Positions 24,077 through 35,577 of a stretch of 64,000 nucleotides of DNA are shown one piece after another. Source of the stretch: Papaver somniferum (Eukaryota > Streptophyta > Magnoliopsida > Ranunculales > Papaveraceae); contig NC_039363.1 of assembly GCF_003573695.1 (NCBI RefSeq), positions 152,980,406-153,044,405 of the forward strand, written 5' to 3'. Every line of letters starts with the position of its first letter. Position 1 is the stretch's first letter. The translations under genes and the position numbers were made by a program. Below the pieces are notes generated by a model. It did not search any database. It was not told the origin of the DNA and was given only the letters and a program-made list of their open reading frames with translations.

Positions 24077-24759
24077 AGAGAATGGTGATTACTCAGGAGA
24101 AGAAGGGAATGGGTTATAGCCCACCATGTTCTATCCCTGATCGAAGGTATTATAAACCTTACTAATCAATGAAAGAAACTTTTTGCTAAGAGAAAGTCTA
24201 TTTTTGATTAGGTACAAATTGGTTTAGAATATACACCCTCCATCAGGATTGACGATGAGACAAAGCAAGACATAACTGCACATATGTCAATACTCGGATC
24301 CTCGGAGTGATAGCTCCATTCATGAGGCAATAAGAAAAAGTAAGATATACCCTATAGAGATACCTTGTCGAAGTAAAGTAGCCTTCGCGCTGAACGCGTA
24401 GGTTTATATGAAAACTATTTCCTATGTAAGAGCCCTCGCCACCATGGTACCTTTTGGCCAAAGGATACTTAGGTAGGACGATGAGTGTTCCACCCAAGGT
24501 TAAACGTACCTTAGAACCTTGTGATGACTTGAATGTGCAACCAACTAGACACAATACGTCTACAAATAAAATATTCATGCAATAATAAAGGTACGATAAT
24601 AATGTTACCAAAATATGACTAACACGTCTTAAAAGTTGCAGATGAAAAAGGTTCAAACCATCACGAAGCATTGTTTCAAGGAAAGGAGACGATACAAAGG
24701 CCCCTTAGCTGGGGGAATAATACAACAAAGAGTTCAGTTATAGACTAGATACGACACGA
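24077..24759. other. Spacer between pol end and antisense ORF
   Basis: It follows the integrase stop and precedes the 3' end of the antisense gene. A 142-codon minus-strand frame (24,671-24,243) has no recognisable domain and looks like chance. The stretch may contain the 3' untranslated end of the antisense gene. Confidence 0.5.
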
Positions 24760-27700
24760 TCAAGGGTAAGGAAGACGAGGAAAGACAACTCCTTCAGCCT
24801 GACATTCAGCTTCCGCAAAAGCGTCATTGATATAATCAATATCAGACTTCTCGAACTGAACCTTCATTTGGGAGGCCTGAGTCGCCAAATCAGAGGACAA
24901 TTTTTGATTAAGTTCACTCACCTGAGCGCTAAGCTGATCATTAGCTTGCTGGAGCGCCTCAGCCTTGAACTTAGCAGCAGCGTCAAATTGGCGAGATATC
25001 TCCAATGAAGATATTTGACCCTCAAGACGGTTAATCTTGGCATTTTCACCCACCAGCTTCTCCTGGAGACCTACGAGCACAAAGGGTGTAAGCAATAAGA
25101 AGAAGTATTAAAAGACATAAGGGATGCTGCTTGAAAATAAGGACCCTAAGATACCTCCTGCATGGCTAAGGGATTCTTCTAAACGATGTTGGGCCTCCGC
25201 AAGGTCCACCTCAGCTGCTTCGAGATCTTCTACAAGGTTCCGGAGGTCATCCACATCTATCCGGAGTGAAGCATTCTCATAGGATAGAACTTGGTAAACA
25301 TTCTATAACTCTTCAAACTTCTTAACTAAAGACGCATGGGACATGGAAGACGATGTGGAGCTTCCCTCAACAAGTCTGTTCTTAAGAGAACAGACCTCAG
25401 AAGATAAAACATTACGTTCTGCAGTAACTTTGGCTAATGAAGCACAAGCATCTTCGAAATCTGCATGATATTTCTTGCGGATGATTTCTTGGGCGGATAG
25501 GCGCCTCTCAATTAAGGAAATATCCTCCTTTTGCTTTTAAATAAGACACTCTTTCTATTTAAGGGCTCCATCATGCTCTTTACGGAGCAAGGCCATCTGC
25601 TTTACAAGATCCGTATTATGAGCAGATTCAAGGGAAAGCTGAGCCTCGTTATGAACAGTCACGTTCATTAACCTATCGTATTTTTTCTGATAATACCAAA
25701 CATCGGACGTCAACTTGCTTATCTTTTCCCGAAGGAGTCTAATCTCACTAAAACTACCAGCTGGCAGGCGTAGGTTGTCTCGGGACTATGCAACCAAGCA
25801 AGAACAAAAAAAAGTTAAAGGAAAGAAGAAACGAACCTATGGTTTTAAAGGACTCATCATCTAAGGAAGAATCAGCAGCCTTACGTCCTCAGCAACTTTG
25901 GCAGCATTCTTAGCTCTCTCAAGAGCCAACAGACAAGCTTCCAAGGATCTCTGAGTCTTCCTCAGGTCGTCCTCCAACAAAGATATCTTATAAGCAGAAG
26001 CAGCATCAATAGACGAAGGTTGATGTGTGCTAAAAAGGGAATATTCTTGACGATCACGCTCCAACAGAGCACTCAAGTGAGTACACTTATCCCTATAGAA
26101 CTTGAACAAGATACAACCAACATCTATCTGTTTGCAAAGATGCAAACAAAGGAGTATAAGAACAGATGAAGAACCAAAACAAAAGGCAAAATGGTAAAGT
26201 AAGAATCACTTACTGAGAACGCGGAGAGACGGGGAAGGAAATCAGCATAGGTGTTAATGAAAGCCTCCATCTCTTGGATACTACCCCTGCAGATTTCACC
26301 AAAGATCTGGCTAGAGCGAAGGCAATCTGGGTCAATGAATAGATCCTTAGCCGCACGATATTGAGAAGACATCACATCCAACTGCGAAGCTACTTCAAAA
26401 GAGCTATCCAGATGATGACGATCAACCCCAGCAGAAAAAGAACCCTTCGAGTCCCGTAGAATGGCTTCAAGGATGGCATCGTTAGAACTACCAAGGATCA
26501 ATTTTTCAGGCAGCTAACCCTTGCTAGACACAGTAACAACTCCATCGATCGCTTGAGAGCGAACATGGGGAACGATTACTGAGCCCTCACCAAGATGAAG
26601 AGACGGCATGGTGGACGAGCTGGGAACCGAAGAAAAAGCTTGAGAACCACCTAAGTCCATATCACCAGCAGAAGAAATATTGCCCAGTACGGTCCAATCT
26701 GGTGACGAAGGCGGAGGTCCAACAGCTTTGCTAACAGGGGCAGCATAAACAGACTGAGCGCTCCCTAACGAGGTCGGCGTAGCATTGAAGGAGAAGCTGG
26801 CAAGTAAAATCACAACCTTCTTCTCCGGCTTAGAGTATGAACTGCTAACCCTCACCACTGGGGTAACAACCTTAGCAAATGAACCACTTGATTGAAGTGA
26901 AGTAGCAGGAGACGAAGGAAGACTCTTGGAAGCTACAACAACAGCCTCAGTAGCAGGCGAGACAACAGGCAATGCTCCACCAGAGGCATAAAACGAAGGC
27001 ACCTTTGGAGACAAATTAGGAGCAGGAGCTTGGACACTAACATGGTTGATCAACGGAACATCACCACCATCTAGGAGATTCTCACCCTCCACTGAGCCAG
27101 CACGAATATGACTTAGTTATCCTTGGAAAAATCTTCCTCAATATCATCCAAATGAGGGTTGAATCCAGTATCTTCAACGTCCTCCATATATTCATCATCC
27201 GGAACCTCCTCACCAACCTTGGGATCCTCATCCGATGCCTCAAGATCAATAACAGCCTTCAACTTTCCATTTCTCTTGGAGGATTGTGGAAAAACACATG
27301 CGTCATCTAAGGATCAGAGGCAAGATACTAAGGAACCTACAAATATAAATGTATGGAAATGATCCTTACCTCCGCAGGTGTTGGCGCAACTACTTCAGCC
27401 GAAGCCTTTCTCTTCCTAGTCCTAGTGGCTACGGAATTACCAGCAGATCCCAGAACAGTCCTAGCAGCAGAACCTAGAGCAGTTCCAGCAGAAGAAGAAG
27501 GGGAAGACCACAGACCAAAGATATCAGAATATCAGACAAAGATTTAAAAGCAAAAGCCTTCAAGGAAAAATGAAGGTTACCTCATGAGAAGCAGCAGGGT
27601 TAAAAACCTCAAGGCTGATATCCATCATACTTCTCAGGCAAAGAAAAAGATACGGGGAACACGGGGATCAGCGGTAGTAAAACCGTAGGCCCAAGGACCC

Positions 27701-28617
27701 ACCACACGAAGAGGGGTATGAAACCAATGATCATCATGATCAAGACGGAGGCGTTCAGACTTAGGCAAAGATAGCCTAACAGAATAAGGGATAACAGTCA
27801 AACCAGTCTTGTCAATCTCCTCCAGCAGACGAAGGTTGTTACCCTTCCTGATTTGCTTGGCAGTAACATGGATACGACAAGGGCCAACACTCCAAGGAAA
27901 AATATTACTCTTATGAATAGCATCAGCGTACGTAGCATTGAAGTTGGCAGGGGTATAATCCTCTTGCTTAGACCTCCCCTCAGCAAAGGGGTCATAAGAC
28001 TCCATAGTTGTCTTACCCTTTCTACGATACCAACAATCGCGAAGGACGGCCCAGAAATTACCAGTATACTGCATGACTCCTCGGACCTGAGTCTTATTCA
28101 CCGGGTCATCCCTAGTAGACAAAGCGTCATAGTAGAAAGGATCCTTTCTACTAAACAAAGGGAGTAGCATACCTGCGGCCAACTGACCAACACTAATCAA
28201 GAGGGTATTCTCATCATAAGGAAAACCCCGGATCATGGATTCGGTGAGAACATCAGGACCATCGACAAAGGAGATATCAAAATTATGGAGGCGAAAAGAC
28301 TTGGCAATCTCAGCTAAGGACAAGTGAGCGTAACTATCCTTGTCACGAAGTTGAAGCCTTTGAAGCTCAAAGTGAGGAGGAGGTGGAGGTGGAAGATCCT
28401 CAATATCAACTTCCTCTACCTCAGGGCCCGCAGCAACCTCAGGGATCACAGCCACCTCAGTACCGGAAGGTACCTCAGTGTCCTTGGGAGGCGGAGATGG
28501 CGTAGCATCAGGATAATCCATCCACGGAGATGGATCAGTAGACGAAGAGTGCCTTCGTTCCTTCTTCGCAGGCTTCTTCGGGAGCCTCATTATCCCTAAC
28601 ACCGGCAGGAAGAACAT
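24760..28617 (-). pseudogene. Antisense extra ORF of Tat element (putative gypsy-type transposon protein)
   Basis: Exon-like frames run 28,617-27,634 (327 codons), 27,092-26,514, 26,501-26,124, 26,145-25,861, then 25,800-25,100 and 25,095-24,760. The first carries the globular N-terminal domain of the plant 'putative gypsy type transposon' family (PF04195-like); landmarks are a Pro-rich linker, GFPYDENTLLISVGQLAAGM and WYRRKGK. A low-complexity Ser/Pro region follows, then a very long coiled coil (RLLREKISKL, SSEVCSLKNRL). GT/AG-like junctions separate the pieces. At least two in-frame stops are visible in the coil (about 25,538 and 25,304), so it may be dead. Its role in the retrotransposon life cycle is not known. 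Confidence 0.7.
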
Positions 28618-29001
28618 TCCATCAACAATAGCGGACAGAAATCACAGTCAACTCCAAAAGCAAATTTAGGGGCAAAAAAACAAGCATACTATGGGCATGG
28701 GTTTAACTAAACCAACAAAAGAAGGAGAATTAAACTCACCATAAGAAGAAATCAGAGATTATCCACCACCATGGATAAAGTCGCAGATAAAGAACGAGCA
28801 TGGCAGAATCAACATCAAAATACGAAATAATGACATACCCAAACTCTCATACAACATGGGGAACACAACGAAAGCTTCAAATAACGCATGCAGTCATCCA
28901 ACAAAATCGATGGAGACCAAAGGCAGTTAACCAAAGCCGAAGAAAGAACGATCCCAAAAACAAAAATCCAAAAGAGAAGAGAAGAAGCAGAGTATCACTT
29001 A

Positions 29002-29162
29002 CTTGTATATGATAATCGAATGATTGAACCAGAGACTTGGCGAACCAAAAAGAAGAGTAGCAGTTGACAGCAGGAGAAAATCTCTGAAAGAGAAAGAGAA
29101 CGATAGTTCGAGAGGAAGAAAAGGAGTTAATGAAAATTCCTCCTCTTTATTCTCTTCTTATA
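29002..29162 (-). promoter_or_regulatory. Candidate promoter and 5' leader of the antisense ORF
   Basis: Reading the minus strand, TATAAGAA (29,162-29,155) is followed by a pyrimidine-rich leader (CTCTTTCTCTTTCAG near 29,090) and then a good splice donor, ACAA|GTAAGTG, near 29,002. The ORF begins about 400 bases further on. This arrangement suggests that the antisense gene has its own promoter and a 5' leader intron. It is an inference from motifs only. Confidence 0.4.
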
Positions 29163-29329
29163 GGAGGCTGGAGAATCCAAAAATTTGGATGTCCCGAAAT
29201 TCAAGAGGAAGTTATTGCACGAAAAGGCATGTCGGACCACCCAATCGTTACGTGTAAAAATGGCGGCGTAACGGAAGTTTTCTTCGAATCCTACCAAACT
29301 TTAGAATATGAAAGAAAATGAGCAAACCG

Positions 29330-29791
29330 TGAATACCAATATTCTGTGGAGCACGTGTCACGATATTAGTGGCCGCATACAAGATAATTGTGTAGCCCTA
29401 ACTATACATAGAAATCCAAGTGACAGAGGATACCTTCGTAGATCTGCTTTATCTTGTCCCAAGAAGGGATACCTCGACGGCTAAGATGAAAAGAGTACAA
29501 TCCTAGTCTATGAGGTGGCAGCTGGCGAAGGGACAGAGGTAGATGACATATCTAATCAGCATTAAATGCAAAAATCTCTTATCTACACGCGTAATCAAAG
29601 CACGTGGAGAGAGATGATGCGGCGGTACCAGATTGGCAGAGGCTGGCGGTGAACAGAGGTACAATCTGTACTAAGGTTGGGAAGTCCCTGAAGGAACGTG
29701 GATCAGCTGAAGTGGCAAAGTTCGACTGGAGGAAGCACGCGGAGAACGAAGGTACCATTGGTACGAAAGGTATATCAGGAAACGATGTACC
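29330..29791 (+). mobile_element. Tat-type gypsy 3' LTR (truncated)
   Basis: This begins TGAATACCAATATTC and matches the reverse complement of 49,831-49,380 over about 460 bp, with shared landmarks GGAGCACGTGTCACGAT, ACCTTCGTAGATCTGCTTTA and GGAAACGATGTAC. Identity by eye is around 90 percent. The other LTR is about 880 bp; here the last 420 bp, including the TATA box region, is missing, and repeat-rich DNA beginning CACTAATACAAAC takes over at 29,791. Confidence 0.8.
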
Positions 29792-31130
29792 ACTAATACA
29801 AACAGACCCTTTTGCCACGCCAAATTGGCGTGTCCATAGGGGTTTTGACACGCCAATTTGGTTTGGACTTGGCGTGGTTTCTTCTCGCGTGGTTTTAGGT
29901 AGCTTATAGCCACGCCTGCCTTCCGTGTCTATTTATGCATGAAATAGACACGCCAGAGCCATATAGGTGTTGCTATATAGTGTCCCAAAAACTTAAGTAC
30001 TGGTACTTTATAGACACCTGATTTATTGTTTTGGCGTGGCTATTTGATTCACTATAGACACACAAATTGCTTTTGGCGTGGATATTTGATTCACTATAGA
30101 CACACAAATTGCTTTTTGGCGTGGCTATTTGGTTCACTTTAGACACGCAAAATGCTTTTTGGCGTAGCCATTGGTTATGCGATAAACACGCCATATAGGT
30201 TTAATGTGGTTATATGTTATGTTTTAGCCACGCCAATTTCACTTACCTTCATCCACGTGGTTGTATTAGGAACCATTGAATACCATCCACATGTAACGTT
30301 GTGAGCCGTTCATTGGATATCCTATAGACACATCCCATATAGGTTTAACGTGGCCATATGGTATGTTTTAGCCACGCCAATTTCAATAACCTTCATCCAC
30401 GTGGTTGTGTTAGGAACCGTTGAATACCATCCACATGTAACGTTGTGAGACGTTCATTGGATATCCTATAGACACGCCCCATATAGGTTTAACGTGGCTA
30501 TATGTTATGTTTTAGCCACGCCAATTTCAGTAACCTTCATCCACGTGGCTGTATTAGGAGTCGTTGAATAACATCCACATGTAACGTTGTGAGCCGTTCA
30601 TTGGATATCCTATAGACACGCCATATAGCATGGCTATATGTGATATTTAGCCATGTGGCCGTATTAGGAATCGTTGGATCTCATTTAACATGATGCAATA
30701 TCGACCGTTAAATTATATGCATCCTTCACCGTCCACATGTAACGTTGTGAGCCGTTCATTGGATATCCTATAGACACGCCATATAACGTGGATATATGTG
30801 ATATTTAGCCACGCCAATTTACAATTACCTTGATCCACGTGGCCTTATTAAGAATCGTTGGATCTCATTTAAGATGATGCAATATTGACCGTTAAGATAT
30901 ATGCATCCTTCACCATCCACATGTAATGTTGCAAGACATTCAATGGAGATCCTATAGACACGCCATATAGCGTGGCTTTATGTGATATTTAGCCACGCCA
31001 ATTTCTATCTGCTTAATATGTCTTTATGTAATGTTCAGCCACGCCAATTAATCTCGAAACGTGTGTATTACGCGTGTGACGCCTCTAATCCGTTCAGATA
31101 TGACGCATCTAAACCATCCACCTGACACTA
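29791..31130. repeat. Repeat-rich noncoding block with GACACGCC/GGCGTG motifs
   Basis: Three layers of repeats are visible: a 42-43 bp unit repeated three times (30,033, 30,075, 30,118), a 144-bp unit (CCTTCATCCACGTGG at 30,246, 30,390 and 30,534) and a 184-bp variant (GAATCGTTGGATCTC near 30,669 and 30,853). Across the block, TAGACACGCC and GCCACGCCAATTT occur many times, and the left end has the motif in inverted orientation. There is no coding frame. The bidirectional short motifs resemble subterminal repeats of a DNA transposon. The first five bases are CACTA but I found no matching TAGTG end. Confidence 0.7.
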
Positions 31131-31590
31131 TCCAAATTCTCTTATAATTGTGGTTAAATCTGAAATTCATATATGCCAAAAAGTCATATTATATATATAT
31201 ATATTGTTGCTTATGAGGTTTTCCATGCTTATGAGGTTTTCCATGTTGTGGAGTTTCCTACAGTAAGAGATTAAATGTATTATATATATATATATATATT
31301 GTAAATCCAAGGCGAATTCGTCTGTCATGTGAATTCTCAGCAAGAGGCAAACAAAAGTCATTTTTCCAACAATGTAATAAAGCCAACTTCACTGAAGGTC
31401 GCGCCATTTTTCACAGCTGACACCCATAATATAATCCGTAACCAAATATCAATTTTCTAATTTACACCGGCATTCATGTTCTATTTAGGTGTTAATATAT
31501 TTTTGTCTCGTACTTATTCTTTAATCAAACTGAATACATGATTTATGTAAAACAATTTATATACTTGATTAACAAAGCAAAAGAGCTAAG
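31131..31590. other. AT-rich spacer with TA microsatellites
   Basis: No gene is supportable. It holds two TA/AT runs (31,190-31,204 and 31,281-31,300) and a duplicated GCTTATGAGGTTTTCCATG (31,209 and 31,228). It lies downstream, in the transcription sense, of the inverted host-gene modules. Confidence 0.6.
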
Positions 31591-32660
31591 AAACTAACCT
31601 TGTCATCAGAGATGGAACAGTTATCTTTCGGTCATGCCCCAAAACTATTTTCAGCTTCCCCTAATAAAATAAAGTCACCACTTGGTTCGGTTAACACGAA
31701 CGATGGAATTATAACCTCCTGAATATTGAACATACCAGTTTTTGGGAAGATCTTGTTCATGTATTTTTTGGTTAGGCACCATAGGTAAAATACTGCCTCT
31801 AGCAACGACGTTTCCCCTAGATCCATTCCAAAAGTCGTATTTTGCTTTCTGTGGAGATATAGGGCATATGAACATAATATAAAAAGAAGATGCCAGAATT
31901 AGCAATATAAATTTACGAAGAAAAAAAAATCAAAAAAACATACTCCATTAGATGTCTTAGACAGAGGTTCTTCCATAGATGTGCACGACTTCTCTAGAGA
32001 TATTGAAGGATTTGGTTGGGAATTACTGGTAGAGTTTTGCATAGGATTAGGAGACTGCTTCTTAGATCCATCAGAAGGGTCGCTACGTGCAGGAGATTTC
32101 CGCAGAGAAGTAGTTGGTTGTGAATTACTGGTAGGGTTCTGCATAAGATTAAAAGAGTTAGTTACTTTTGAAAGTTACACATATTTCTATTTTTCTAGGT
32201 TCTCTAATTTACACTTGGATCGGTGATTCGTATAATTGATAGACTGCTTTATGTATATTCGACTTACAAATCAAACAATCCAATCAACTAACCTTCTTAG
32301 CAGGCTCAGTAAGCTTAACACCATACTTTGGACAAGGAATCGCTTTTCCAAGATTTTGTCCTAATGTTTCTATACCATCAAATCGTACGGGTAGAAAGAA
32401 ATTCGGTTTTATTACTTCCTCAATCAGGATTTTTTGGCAATCAACCTCTACCGCATCCTTTCCATGTAATTGTTGTTTTCCTGCTAACAGAAAAGCTCTA
32501 CCTCTAGCAAGGACGTTTGCGTTAGACAACTGGTCAAAAAGTTATCACCTTCTACCCTGCGGAAATATATGGCATATGAACATCTTCGAGCTAAAACTTC
32601 AAAGCAAATTTGATATTTAAAAATGCATGTAAAAATAAAACAGATACCGGATGAACATGC
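31590..32660 (-). pseudogene. Ptta/En/Spm transposase-like gene, 3' modules (inverted)
   Basis: On the minus strand, a module exon (about 32,530-32,287) starts NVLARGRAF, contains GKQQLHGKDAVEVDC and ends near PAKK before a splice donor. A Ser/Pro-rich linker exon (32,144-31,960) follows, with two copies of a TSNSQP unit. A third module (31,850-31,595) starts GNVVARGSIL with IHEQDLPKNWY and changes frame once. These modules share the [NV]V-A[IR]G start with the module at 22,701 of copy 2, and the linker resembles the one at 22,340-22,510. They are therefore most simply the missing 3' end of the copy 2 gene, now inverted. No strong alternative parent gene is visible in the window. Confidence 0.65.
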
Positions 32661-33430
32661 TCCTAGCTTTTTCTTTAAGATCATCGTTATTGTTTTCTTA
32701 GTCGCCTCTGCTTGTCCATTGCTCTTAGGGTATATGGGAGTCGACTTGTTTTCTGAATGTTGAAAGTATCAAACAACATATCTATGTTTTTTCCTTGCAA
32801 CTGCTTGCCATTATCAGAGACTATGGAGGCTGGTATCCCGAACCTGCATATGATTTGCTCAAACAAGAACTTGAAGATATTTGTGTCCCTAATTCTTGCT
32901 AAAGCCTTGGCTTCCACCCACTTGGTGAAGTAATCTGTATCCACAATAAGATATTTTCTCTTCGAGGTTCCCTCCATCAAGGGTCCGGCAATATCAACCC
33001 CCTACTTGAAAAATGGCAAAGGGCTGATAACTGAGTTGAGCTCTGTTGCTGGTGCTTTAATCTTCCTGGGAAAGTGTTGGCATCTCTCATAGCGCTTAGC
33101 CATGTTTTTTGAATCTTCGTCCATGATTAGCCAGTAGTATCCTTGCATTTTGGATTTGATCGCCAATGACATTCTTCCGTTATGATTGTCGGCTTCTCTG
33201 TTGTGGATATCATGTAGTATCCTTCTACCTTCGGTTCGTGAGAGGCACCGCATTAGAGGCCTGAGAAATGACCTCCTATAAAGTATTCCATCACGAAGGA
33301 TGTACATTGATTCGAGTTTACGTTCCTCTTTGGCATCTGCTAGTAATGTACCTTTGTCGAGGTACTGGTGAATTGGAATCCTCCAATCATCTTCCGCTCC
33401 GTCTTCGTCGTCTCCGTCTGACATAGATGG
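32660..33430 (-). pseudogene. Ty3/gypsy integrase, N-terminal and core part
   Basis: The zinc-binding region (33,424-33,002) shows H-N-H spacing before GYYW and a RYERCQHF end in which the first of the two usual Cys is Tyr. The core (32,980-32,687) has the first catalytic Asp in DTDYFTKWVEAKAL and the second in SDNGKQL. The sequence then drifts out of frame (about 32,730) and continues to KKKLGA before the breakpoint near 32,660. The third catalytic residue falls around or beyond the frameshift. With the missing C-terminal part and an altered zinc site it cannot be active. Confidence 0.85.
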
Positions 33431-33492
33431 TCTTTATCAGATTCTTCGACTTCATTATCTGTTTCTTCTTCGTCTTATTTTTCTTTCTCATC

Positions 33493-34185
33493 TTATCTCA
33501 TGGCTCGAGTTTGAACGGCCAAAGTCTCCTCAGCTCCTAAGATTGGTCCTTCTATCGAAGACTCATATATCCTTCCGATTTGCACGAAGGTGGTACTTCT
33601 GTCCCTTAGCATTGATGATATGAATGCTAAGGCATCTGCGTGTCTGTTATCTTTTCGACAGACATGTATGAATGTTACGTTGCTGATCTTTGATGCGTGC
33701 TCCTGTGCTGACTTTAGGTACAAAGATAGTACCGGATCCAAAGTTTGATATTTAAGCTCAATTTGTCTAATGACTAACTGGGAGTCACTAGTCAAACGAA
33801 TATCTGATAATCCTAGCTCTCGTGCCAAGCGTATACCATGTACGACCGCCTCGTACTCTATGATATTATTAGTGTATTGTTCGAACTCTAACCCGAACGC
33901 ATAGATGAGTCGGTCTCCAGTAGGGGTTGTTATTACAATCCCTATGCCTGCGCCTTCTCCGTTGGAAGAGCCATCTACGAATATCTCCCACCTTCGTGAA
34001 TTCTGAGGTTCCAAGAGGTCTTCTAGTTCCTGCTTGTCTTCCTCCATTCCTGGGATGTCATCTATCTCTGCTTCGTCGTTGAGAGGTAGGTCCGCTAGAA
34101 AGCCTGCTAAGATTTGTGATTTCTTAGACTTCCTTGTTTCAAATATTATGTGGAACTGCTTGATCATGGCATTCCATTTTGCCAC
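33493..34185 (-). pseudogene. Second RNase H domain (Tat-lineage aRNH)
   Basis: A 230-codon frame carries WEIFVDGSSNGEGAGIG (first Asp), a Glu in NNIIEYEAVVHG, LTSDSQLVIRQI (second Asp) and DNRHADALA (last Asp), the four acidic positions of an RNase H. This second, plant-like RNase H after the RT/RNase H region is a known mark of the Tat lineage. It is the best preserved part of pol here and has all catalytic acids. It sits between RT (34,243-35,526) and integrase (33,430). Confidence 0.85.
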
Positions 34186-34242
34186 CGTTTCAATTTTCTC
34201 CGTGCTGTCGAGAATTTGGCTTATCTGAGCCTTTGTGAAGAC

Positions 34243-35526
34243 TCAGATGGTATGTGCGTGGAAATATATCCTTAGTTTTTGTGTTTCCACTACTACGGCA
34301 TATATAAGATGCTCCACCTTGGTGTAGTTACGCTCCGCCATACTGAGTGTCTTGCTGATGTAGTATATGGGATTTTCTTCTTGTCCTTGGTCTCGTACCA
34401 GTACTCGCTTACAACGTAGCTTGTTGCTGCTAAGTACAAGGTGATAATTTCTCCTGGCTCCGGCTTCTGTAGGAAGGGAACTGAAGTAAGATATTCCTTG
34501 ATTTTCTGGAAAGCTCGCTCGCACTCTGTGGTCCACATGAACCTGCTTCCTTTCCTTAGTGTATTGAAAAATGCTTTGCATTTATCTGATGATCTTGCTA
34601 TGAATCTTCCCATGGAAGCTAATATTCCATTTAGCTTTTGTACTCCTTTTAGTGTTTGTAGAGACGGAATTTCCATTATTGCTCTGACCCTTTCGGGGTC
34701 CACTTCTATTTCTCGCTTTGTTACCAAGTATCCTAGGAATTTTCCTGAGGTTACTCCGAACGCGCATTTTTCCGGATTTACCTTCATGTAAAAGCTCCTC
34801 ATGGCTTCAAATATTTCCCTTAGGTCTGACAAGTGGTTTTTTGCCTCTTTGCTTTTGACAAGTATATCGTCCACGTAGACCTCCGGTATCTTTCCTATCC
34901 ACGGCTTAAATATTTTGTCTACCAGACGCTGGTATGTTGCCCCCGCGTTATTTATTCCAAAAGGAATCCTTGTATAGCAATACAAGCGCAGTATGCTCCT
35001 GGTCTTCTTCTGCAAGGGCGATTTGGTTGTAACCTGAGTATCCATCCATGAAGGATATCCTCTGGTGACCTTCTATTGCGTTGAACAGTTGGTCAATGTT
35101 TGGCAGCGGGTAGTTGTCTTTGGGGCACGCTTTGTTGAGATTGCTAAAGTCGATGCAAATGCGTACGCCTCCGTTCTTCTTGGGCACAATCACCATGTTG
35201 GATATCCATATAGGATACTTGACTTCTCGTATGAACCCTGTGGCTAGTAGCTTTTGTAGCTCCTTCTCTATCGCTTCTTGGTAGATGTCTGCCACCTTAC
35301 GGATGCGTTGCTTGAATGGTGGTATTTCCGGTTTGAGCTGAAGGTGGTGGGAGACCAAATTCAGGTCAATTCCAGGCATGTCTTCCATTGACCATGCAAA
35401 GACATCTTCGTAGTCCCTTAGTAGCCTTTGTAGTTGCATCTCCTCTTCCTCTTCAAGTAAAGTTCTGGTGTTGATCATTTTTGGCTCTGCTTCCGTTCCG
35501 ATATTGATTTTCTTTGCTGGTTCCAC
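34243..35526 (-). pseudogene. Ty3/gypsy reverse transcriptase and first RNase H
   Basis: Frames 35,526-34,948, 35,045-34,293 and 34,581-34,243 overlap and shift. RT landmarks are seen in order: GFIREVKYPIWISNMVIVPKK, ICIDFSNLNKACPKDNYPLP, FMDGYSGYNQI, GINNAGATYQRLV, then the catalytic EVYVDDILVKS and KFLGYLVTKREIEVDPERV. The first RNase H follows (FMWTTECERAFQKIKEYL). The YVDD box is intact, but at least two frameshifts (near 34,980-35,000 and 34,420) break the frame. The polypurine and integrase context fits a Tat-lineage element. Confidence 0.9.
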
Positions 35527-35577
35527 CGGTGAGAAGGTTTGTTTCTGAGGACGTTAAGGAGTGATTTTCTGTAATTG

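Larger units (their letters stand above)
23600..29791 (+). mobile_element. Tat-type Ty3/gypsy element, 3' part (plus strand)
   Basis: Read on the plus strand this segment holds the end of integrase (23,609-24,076), noncoding DNA, a long antisense ORF on the minus strand (28,617-24,760) and a 3' LTR (29,330-29,791) whose end is missing. This order (pol, antisense extra ORF, LTR) is known for several plant Tat-lineage gypsy elements. The LTR matches, inverted, the one at 48,951-49,833 at the far end of the gag-pol piece, so both pieces belong to one family and probably one element. The left end is a breakpoint within integrase, the right end is where repeat-rich DNA begins. Confidence 0.8.

Noticed and set aside
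24243..24671. 142-codon minus-strand frame
   Set aside because: No domain, hydrophobic and irregular composition, and located in the spacer between pol and the antisense ORF; likely chance.
29791..29800. CACTA terminus of a full CACTA transposon
   Set aside because: The five bases fit, but I found no TAGTG end, no matching inverted terminus and no 3-bp target duplication within the window.
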